Below, piece after piece: positions 13,932 through 19,347 of a stretch of DNA of 19,347 bases (positions are counted from its first letter, which is position 1; each line of letters begins with the position of its first letter). The notes beneath the pieces are model-generated. The model was not told the origin of the DNA and searched no databases. It worked only from the letters and a program-made list of their open reading frames with translations. This DNA is from Candidatus Hydrogenedens terephthalaticus JGI OTU-1 (GTDB lineage Bacteria > Hydrogenedentota > Hydrogenedentia > Hydrogenedentales > Hydrogenedentaceae), in NCBI GenBank assembly GCA_000493945.1, contig AWNW01000012.1, positions 49,874-69,220 of the forward strand, given 5' to 3'. A program made the translations under genes and the position numbers.

Positions 13932-15905
13932 TTATTCATTATCCTCAACATCTATTGATAAAGCCAAGTCCCTATTTTTATCAAATCCTTCAATAGAAAA
14001 ACTAAAACTTGTATTGAGAACTCTAAACTTAATTCTATTTTTCTCAAGCTCTTCTATTTCACATCCTATTGACATAATTTTGAATTGCGTATCTTTACTA
14101 AAATCAAAATCATACGGCTTTAAGGTCTCATATTTTCTAAATGGATTTCCTTGAACTGTATCATAAGCTACAACTATCCTGACGATAAATGGAAAATATG
14201 CCTTTACAAATTCAGATGAAATATTTCTTATATCACTTTTTAATCTTACTATAAATCCCCCATTATTATTTTTTGAAACTTCGACGAGTTCTAACTTTCT
14301 ATTAATATTACTTGGCACCTGTGGCTTTGAAACGCTTTTTTCTTTGGGTTCTTCCTCTAATTCTTCATCTTCTTCAATAAAAAATATATCTGATAAAAAA
14401 TTCCAATCTTTATCTTTTGTTGGAGTGCCTAAAACCCTTGATATGTTACCAAATATACCAATAACAGATTTTATTATATCTTTAGCGCCAGAACCATATT
14501 TTTCTTTTATTTTTTCTTCATCGAATTCCCACTTATCATGCGCAGGAGTTTCGGCATCACCCAAGAAACTCGACATTACAGAATCTTCTACTACTAAAAG
14601 ACCTAAACCTCTACTTCCCAAACTTCTATTATATTTTTCGTTTTTGATTCTAATTCCAGAGCGGTACCAAAATCTATGAGGCTCTTTAAATCCTTCTATT
14701 TTTTTTATATAAACATCAAAATAAGTTTCTTTTTCTTGTTTATGCTTAAATGGAATGGTAATTGGAATTCTGAAACTTAATAACTTACCACCACTGAAAG
14801 CCTCCTTTAATTTATCAATATCATCTTCATTAAATGATTTCTCATCTACCTGATATTTCTTGGCTTTATCAATATTTATTGTTACATACGCATTCTCTCT
14901 TTTTGCCTCTTCAACATCTTCAAAAAACTTTATAAAATTATATTTTCCTCTTTCTTCATCTTCAATATCCTTTTCAAGACAAGACTCTGTTCCATTCATC
15001 TCCGAAATTATATTGTGTTTATTTAATGTAATATAATCTTTTTTATCTTCATCTACTATATCCACTTCGAGATTCCCAGTTAAGATAGTATAAAAAAATT
15101 CTTTAATCACTGCTCTTTTTATTGAAATCGAGTTTATTTTATTTTCTTCATCTTCTTCATCCCATGAAGACTTGTAATACGGTATAACAATGGACAAACC
15201 AGGATATTCAGTTCTTTCTTTTAATCCAAATATTTCTATAAATTTATTGATATACTCCTTATTTTGAATTGTAATACCATCATCTTCTTCAAATATTCCC
15301 ATATAATCATAGCGTTTGTCCCCCAAATTATGTGCTTTTAATACTGATTTTCCAAACATGAAAACTTTATTATCTTCTTTCCGATGAGTAACCCCAAATA
15401 TAGTTTTTATTTTTGAAATTTTATTAAAAACTGCTTTGCCGACACCCCACCTTCCTGCCTTTTCTTCTTCTTTTCCAGAGTATCCAGTTCTATAAACAAA
15501 ATCATAAAAATTACTTTTACCTATATCAGGGGGTTTTTCTCCTCCGTCACAAACTTCTCCATCAAGCCCTGTCGTGCCAAAATCTTCAATAATTAAATAA
15601 TGTACATCTACATGATCTCCTTCTGTAAATTCTTCAAACAAGCATTCCTTTTCTTTTTGGTTTCTCATTGCCTTAATGTGTTCAGATAAACCTTTAAAGT
15701 ATTCTTTTATGTTTTTATATTTAGTAACACCAAGACAAAATTTAACTTTGACAATATTACTTTTGTCAGATTTTGCGTCCAAAGAATTTTGTATTGCTTC
15801 TCTTACTAATGAATCACAATTAGTTCCTTTACCTGTGAAAAATTCCTCTTCTATAGGAGCTTGTTCATGCATCCCTTTTTTAATTTCTTGAAATCTCCAT
15901 TTCAT
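13932..15905 (-). CDS. GHKL-type ATPase (MutL/MORC/Hsp90 superfamily), first gene of a putative defence operon
   Basis: 657 residues. The Bergerat ATP-binding fold is intact: N box LVREAIQNSLDA with E36 as catalytic base and N40 binding Mg; G1 box I-E-D108-F-G110-T-T-G113; and lid/G2 box A-G151-R-W-G154-V-G156-K. A transducer-like region follows, then a domain with FWYRSGIRI, GSRGLGLLVVED and L-G-D-A-E-T-P-A-H-D-K-W. The last ~170 residues hold an acidic linker and a beta-rich end. GHKL ATPases dimerise on ATP and act as clamps in mismatch repair, chaperoning, topoisomerases and the MORC/paraMORC proteins of restriction-type clusters. There is no histidine-kinase phosphoacceptor domain. Base composition is AT-rich (hand count 28% GC at 14881-14940). 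ATG 15905 has a weak GAGAGGCG site. Confidence 0.85.
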   Translation of the reverse strand: MKWRFQEIKKGMHEQAPIEEEFFTGKGTNCDSLVREAIQNSLDAKSDKSNIVKVKFCLGVTKYKNIKEYFKGLSEHIKAMRNQKEKECLFEEFTEGDHVDVHYLIIEDFGTTGLDGEVCDGGEKPPDIGKSNFYDFVYRTGYSGKEEEKAGRWGVGKAVFNKISKIKTIFGVTHRKEDNKVFMFGKSVLKAHNLGDKRYDYMGIFEEDDGITIQNKEYINKFIEIFGLKERTEYPGLSIVIPYYKSSWDEEDEENKINSISIKRAVIKEFFYTILTGNLEVDIVDEDKKDYITLNKHNIISEMNGTESCLEKDIEDEERGKYNFIKFFEDVEEAKRENAYVTINIDKAKKYQVDEKSFNEDDIDKLKEAFSGGKLLSFRIPITIPFKHKQEKETYFDVYIKKIEGFKEPHRFWYRSGIRIKNEKYNRSLGSRGLGLLVVEDSVMSSFLGDAETPAHDKWEFDEEKIKEKYGSGAKDIIKSVIGIFGNISRVLGTPTKDKDWNFLSDIFFIEEDEELEEEPKEKSVSKPQVPSNINRKLELVEVSKNNNGGFIVRLKSDIRNISSEFVKAYFPFIVRIVVAYDTVQGNPFRKYETLKPYDFDFSKDTQFKIMSIGCEIEELEKNRIKFRVLNTSFSFSIEGFDKNRDLALSIDVEDNE

Positions 15906-15920
15906 TTAATCACGCCTCTC

Positions 15921-15940
15921 TAACAAATTATTTTTTGTTA
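15921..15940. promoter_or_regulatory. Inverted repeat before the GHKL operon (possible operator)
   Basis: TAACAAA (15921-15927) and TTTGTTA (15934-15940) are perfect 7-bp arms around a 6-nt centre. They lie directly next to the best -10 box and would cover the transcription start, 15 bp before the ATPase ATG. Confidence 0.35.
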
Positions 15941-15970
15941 ATTTTAATACAAAAAAATAATGTATTACAA
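15941..15970 (-). promoter_or_regulatory. Candidate promoter of the GHKL operon
   Basis: On the - strand, TTGTAA (15965-15970), an 18-nt spacer and TAAAAT (15941-15946). The match is moderate and the region is very AT-rich, so chance is a real alternative. The rest of 15906-16059 holds no gene. Confidence 0.35.
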
Positions 15971-16059
15971 AAGCAAAAAGGCAGATTTATTTGTGGAAAA
16001 AATATAAAATGTTTACTTATTACTTCATAGATCTTTTATAGTTTATTAAACGCCAATCT

Positions 16060-17100
16060 TTATTTTTTTCGTATACTTTGTATCAACTTTTGAGGTATGA
16101 AGGCTCTGTATTTGTCTTTGTATAAGCCGATTTGGGGGAAGGGGATGGGGTCGAAGTTGAAGTTTGAGGATTTTAGGATGTCGCTGTTTATCTCGAAATT
16201 GCCCTGGGCGGAGTGGGGGAATAGAGTATCGTCGGTGTTGGTCAGGTTGTTCTCGAAGATAATCTGGGATGCTTCCATTTTTCTCATCACTTCGTTGCAT
16301 TTCCAGAATATGTTTCGTCGTACGGTATTTTTGTTTCGGTCTTCGTAGATATGTGCCATTTCGGGGTATCTCTGCACATAGAGGTTGTAATCTATATCGG
16401 GTTTGTTGAGTGCCTCATTTACGGTGTTTTTCCATTCTTCTTCTGTGCAGGTTTGGAAAGTTACGCCGATAAAACAGTCCGCAAAGATGTTATTTTCTAC
16501 TATATTATCCTTACCACCGTTGACCTGAACCCCACCGAAAATACCTTCTTTAGCACATGCCTTGTAGAAAATATTCCCGTAGATCTTTACACCGCAGATA
16601 GGATAATCCAGACGAACTCCTCCCTGTAAGGGTAATCCGGGTTTGTCCCAATTACCGATGTGGTGCCAGTAATTATAGCGGTATATCATACCGCGATAGG
16701 TTGGGTTCCCGTAAGTATCTAATCCGCCCTGGTCATCTGATTCCAATACGACATCGCAAACCTCGTTGTATTCAACGATGATGTCGTTTCCATCCATTCG
16801 GAAGGCACTGCTCGGATTTTTATGCACAAAATTATGGGAGACAACATGCCCAACCCCCTCTCCGTATACCGCCGGGTTATAAGTATGGTCAACACGAGCC
16901 AGGTCATAGAAATAACAGTTATCTACCTTAAACCCACTGGGCGTTAGTGTCTTTCTGTCTCCACCCCGCAAGTAGACGCCTCCTTTGCCCAGCGTTATGA
17001 AATCGCAAGATTGAACGCAATGGTTTTTCCCGCCATCAATAGCAATTCCGTAACCTCCACTATGACTGAACGAGCAACCCGATATTCGAATATCTTCTCC
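16060..17100 (-). pseudogene. Right-handed parallel beta-helix protein, C-terminal part cut off by an in-frame TAG
   Basis: After the TAG at 17101-17103 the same frame continues without a break for 346 codons to TAA at 16060-16062. The translation resumes with G-E-D-I-R-I-S-G-C-S-F and continues with beta-helix rungs rich in G, N, I and V (NCYFYDLARVDHTYNPAVYG, DIIVEYNEVCDV, VKIYGNIFYKACAKEG, DNIVENNIFADC, NTVRRNIFWKC). This is the main coil stack of a pectate-lyase-like fold, and it belongs to the protein encoded by 17101-18213. The only internal start-like codon near the beginning is a TTG at 16971, inside a conserved rung, so separate translation would give a headless domain. It is either a broken gene or a read-through product. 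Confidence 0.75.
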
Positions 17101-18213
17101 CTATAAAATTTCAATTAAGTTTCCAGAACCCAGCTTAAAATGTAATCCTTCAATATAGATATGGCTTGCATTTTCAAATACAAACATAGGACCCTCAAAC
17201 CATGAAAACTCTATCTGGGCTTTATCCATAGGTGCTGGCGGGTAAAAGTATAGGAGCATATTTTGCCTGTCGAGATACCATTCGCCCGACTGGTCTAATT
17301 CGCATAAAAGATTGAGTGCATAAAACCGTGCCCCTGCCTTATAGCCATAAGCGGAAGCAGAATTAGCCAGTTCTATTTCTCCCTTATCCGGGTCAATTGC
17401 AGACACATTTTCATAGGAATCCGACCAATCGTAATGCCAATACCCATGCAATAATATATTAGGCTCTTTTGTCCAATTTGTAAGCGGGCAATTATCTACT
17501 TTTATTTTAACATTCGTCATTGTGGAGAAACCCGGCAATCGTTCTGCTGTCTCTCCTTCTATTCCTGCTACATGAAGGAAACTGTCATTCGGATACTTTG
17601 CCAATGTCATAGCCTGTCCATTAAAAAATACCTCCACATACCGAAAAGCAGTATACCCCTTATAACCGCGGTCTTTCTGTCGTAATTCCAAACTTCCATG
17701 TCCACCTAACTTTAACGGAGGAAGGGATTTCAATCCATACTCTTTCAAATCTGCTACATAAAGTTTTTCCAGTATTTCCTTCTTAATTCTACCTGTATGC
17801 TCTTCTTCGCTTAACTTCTTGAAATTCTTTATCTGAATTCCACCACTGATTGTGCTTTCCGTTTTGTCTTCTGCGGTAATAATAATCGGTTTTCCTTCTT
17901 CTCCACTGTGTTCTTTTTTAAAAACTATGCTATCGGATATTTTATGTTCTCCTTTTCGTAGAACGATTTTAATTCCTTTTTCCGGGAATTTACCGTTCTT
18001 TTTTAGTTCACCTATATAACTAAGTGCATCTTGAAATGTATCAAAAAAAACACCTTTATCAACCTCATTTTTGCTATCATTTATAGGTAAAACGCATATC
18101 ATTTTTTGTGGGGACACCTCGTCGGCATGGGGGATATATCCGATTCTTGCAATTAAAAATGCACAAACTCCGAGCAATAAAAAACGAGCAAGGAAAATAC
18201 CTTTCCGATTCAT
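17101..18213 (-). CDS. Secreted right-handed beta-helix protein, N-terminal part (ends at premature TAG)
   Basis: 370 residues. The start is a signal-peptide-like segment (MNRKGIFLARFLLLGVCAFL), so the product is exported. Residues ~50-120 form the cap seen in pectate-lyase-like proteins (F-Q-D-A-L-S-Y-I, KGIKIVLRKGEHKISDSIVF, KPIIITAEDKTESTISGG). The middle has E-V-F-F-N-G-Q-A-M-T-L-A-K-YPND, L-L-H-GYWHYDWSDSYENV and G-E-W-Y-L-D-R-Q-N-M-L-L-Y-F-Y-PP, a module common in planctomycete-like beta-helix proteins of probable polysaccharide-degrading role. It ends L-G-S-G-N-L-I-E-I-L-TAG in mid-domain, with the rest in the same frame downstream. AAAGGG lies 6 nt before ATG 18213. An 11-bp inverted repeat lies just upstream. 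Confidence 0.8.
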   Translation of the reverse strand: MNRKGIFLARFLLLGVCAFLIARIGYIPHADEVSPQKMICVLPINDSKNEVDKGVFFDTFQDALSYIGELKKNGKFPEKGIKIVLRKGEHKISDSIVFKKEHSGEEGKPIIITAEDKTESTISGGIQIKNFKKLSEEEHTGRIKKEILEKLYVADLKEYGLKSLPPLKLGGHGSLELRQKDRGYKGYTAFRYVEVFFNGQAMTLAKYPNDSFLHVAGIEGETAERLPGFSTMTNVKIKVDNCPLTNWTKEPNILLHGYWHYDWSDSYENVSAIDPDKGEIELANSASAYGYKAGARFYALNLLCELDQSGEWYLDRQNMLLYFYPPAPMDKAQIEFSWFEGPMFVFENASHIYIEGLHFKLGSGNLIEIL

Positions 18214-18224
18214 AATTTACCCTT

Positions 18225-18251
18225 TATAAATTTGTTTATTACAAATTTATA
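18225..18251. promoter_or_regulatory. Perfect 11-bp inverted repeat upstream of the beta-helix gene
   Basis: TATAAATTTGT (18225-18235), five bases, then ACAAATTTATA (18241-18251). It lies 12 bp before the ATG and next to the ribosome site, so it could be a regulator's operator or an RNA hairpin hiding the start. No T-run follows that would make it a terminator. Confidence 0.5.
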
Positions 18252-18300
18252 GTATCAATAGCCCCTCTTTCTCCGCAATTGTTTTTAATCTCAAAGATGA

Positions 18301-18318
18301 AGCAACTAATGAGTTGCT
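18301..18318 (-). terminator. Short hairpin at the end of the epimerase gene
   Basis: AGCAAC and GTTGCT arms (6 bp) with a 6-nt loop begin inside the stop codon of the epimerase gene. No U-tract follows on the - strand, so it is at best a weak terminator. Confidence 0.25.
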
Positions 18319-19240
18319 AACTATTATCTCTTATAAATTCTACCGTTTGGATTAGACCTGATTTGAGATCTGTTTGAGGTTGCCAGCCTAAAACTTTATA
18401 TGCTTTGTCGCCTGTAATGAAGATAGTTTGCACTTCCCCAGGACGCAAGGGTGCTAATTCCGGCTCTTCGCCATAACCCACAGTGTTTGCGATAATATCG
18501 AAAATTTCACGAACCGTCGTGCCCTTCGCCGAACCTAAATTGACCGTTTCATTTTCTCCCTTTTCCAGTCCTAACAAAAACGCCCGTGCTATATCTTTTA
18601 CGAAAACATAGTCGCGTTGAGGTGTTCCGTAGCCATATAAAACAGGCTTTTTCCCTTTTAACATAAGCCCCGTAAGTATGGAACAGACACCGGCTTCACC
18701 TTCGGGGCTTTGGCGTGGTCCATAAACATTGGGTAAACGCAAAATAAGATAGTTTAGCCCGTGTAGTCGCTGGTATAAGCCTAAATAATGTTCAAAGGCT
18801 AATTTGCTTGTGCCATAAGGGGACATCGGTTTGGGTAAATAAGTTTCTGGCACAGGCAAAAGTTCCGATTCACCATATATGGCACCGCCCGTAGACGAAA
18901 AAATGAATTTTTTCACGCCATATTTTACAGCACTATTCAGTAGATTAATTCCACCTAATATATTAACTGTTGCATCAAATATCGGGTCGGTTACGCTTTT
19001 TCGGACATCAATTTGAGCTGCCAAATGTGCCACAAAATCCGGACGAAATTCGTTAAATATCGTATCTATCTGTTCCGAACATATATCCATCTTGATAAAT
19101 TTAGCCTTTGGGTTTATATTCTTCTGCTTCCCGGAACTCAAGTTATCAATAACAAGCACCTCATGTTGATTTTCGAGCAATATATCTACCACATGCGAGC
19201 CAATAAAACCTGCTCCACCTGTAACAATTATTTTTGACAT
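18317..19240 (-). CDS. NAD-dependent epimerase/dehydratase, UDP-glucose 4-epimerase-like
   Basis: A 307-residue extended short-chain dehydrogenase. The N-terminal Rossmann motif is TGGAGFIGSH (G8, G11, G14). D36-N-L-S-S-G follows the second strand. HLAAQIDVRKSV is the usual GalE-like stretch, and the catalytic elements are S-S-T-G-G-A-I-YG and P-Y-G-T-S-K (YxxxK). R-L-P-N-VYGPRQ and R-D-Y-V-F-V-KD complete the substrate domain. Proteins of this type interconvert UDP-sugars for cell-surface polysaccharides; they span GalE, WbpP-like and related enzymes, so I leave the symbol empty. An ATG at 19255 exists, but AAAGG lies 8 nt before ATG 19240 and the family starts with M-S-K-I-I-V-TGG. The stop is TAG. 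Confidence 0.88.
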   Translation of the reverse strand: MSKIIVTGGAGFIGSHVVDILLENQHEVLVIDNLSSGKQKNINPKAKFIKMDICSEQIDTIFNEFRPDFVAHLAAQIDVRKSVTDPIFDATVNILGGINLLNSAVKYGVKKFIFSSTGGAIYGESELLPVPETYLPKPMSPYGTSKLAFEHYLGLYQRLHGLNYLILRLPNVYGPRQSPEGEAGVCSILTGLMLKGKKPVLYGYGTPQRDYVFVKDIARAFLLGLEKGENETVNLGSAKGTTVREIFDIIANTVGYGEEPELAPLRPGEVQTIFITGDKAYKVLGWQPQTDLKSGLIQTVEFIRDNS

Positions 19241-19315
19241 AGAAAAACCTTTCATTTTGCTAAAATGCTGGATGATATGAGATTAGATAATACCAAAAAT
19301 AACAGTTTGTTTTCA

Positions 19316-19332
19316 TGGAGCATAATGTTCCA
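19316..19332. other. Imperfect 17-bp palindrome near the window edge
   Basis: TGGAGCAT, a central A, then ATGTTCCA. It pairs as a palindrome except at one symmetric pair. It lies 75 bp upstream of the epimerase start. It may be a regulatory site or part of a feature outside the window. Confidence 0.25.
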
Positions 19333-19347
19333 GGAATGATTGCGTAT

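Noticed and set aside
13932..15905. Two-component sensor kinase
   Set aside because: The ATP-binding fold is at the N-terminus, without a dimerisation/phosphoacceptor domain, sensor or membrane segment, and no response regulator is adjacent.
16060..18213. Genome-wide TAG recoding to explain the split beta-helix gene
   Set aside because: TAG is a natural stop for the epimerase and for the third GHKL-operon gene in this window.

Overview
The window looks like a chromosomal segment from a Gram-negative-type bacterium. It carries an FtsK translocase end, a RodZ-like membrane HTH protein, a single-chain AceE-type pyruvate dehydrogenase E1, and a secreted beta-helix protein. Single-chain E1 plus planctomycete-like parallel beta-helix proteins fit a lineage of the PVC/Hydrogenedentota sort, but that placement is a guess from gene style, not a measurement. 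Nearly all stops are TAA, and many genes have clear AGGAG-type ribosome sites.

Left third (1-4430). Housekeeping genes run on the + strand: the 3' end of ftsK, a short RodZ-like gene overlapping it, pgsA (phosphatidylglycerophosphate synthase), alr (alanine racemase) and a YacP/NYN-type RNase. Facing them on the - strand is a three-gene set: a DUF134 HTH regulator, a small Gly/Arg-rich protein and a His-rich NifX/NafY-like protein. A plausible sigma70 promoter and a possible operator precede it.

Middle (4440-9950). A complete pyruvate dehydrogenase operon, aceE-aceF-lpd, supplies E1, a one-lipoyl-domain E2 and E3. Together they convert pyruvate to acetyl-CoA.

Accessory region (9950-16010). 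It opens with a repeat-rich stretch containing three arrays of a 9-bp minisatellite (consensus YYCATNYGT), a four-helix-bundle protein gene, two small unrelated genes, two copies of a ~78-bp left repeat, two copies of an 83-bp DNA-methyltransferase fragment and a second, degenerate copy of the lpd 3' end. The two small genes each sit between the same left and right repeats, like alternative cargo in one cassette frame. Then comes an AT-rich, tightly packed - strand operon: a GHKL (MutL/MORC/Hsp90-type) ATPase plus two proteins I cannot assign. Its shape and setting suggest an uncharacterised defence or DNA-processing system; this is inference.

Right end (16060-19347). A secreted right-handed beta-helix protein gene is split by one in-frame TAG, and a GalE-like NAD-dependent sugar-nucleotide epimerase lies upstream of it on the same strand. 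A perfect 11-bp inverted repeat lies just before the beta-helix gene. I saw no rRNA, tRNA, CRISPR array, integrase or transposase.
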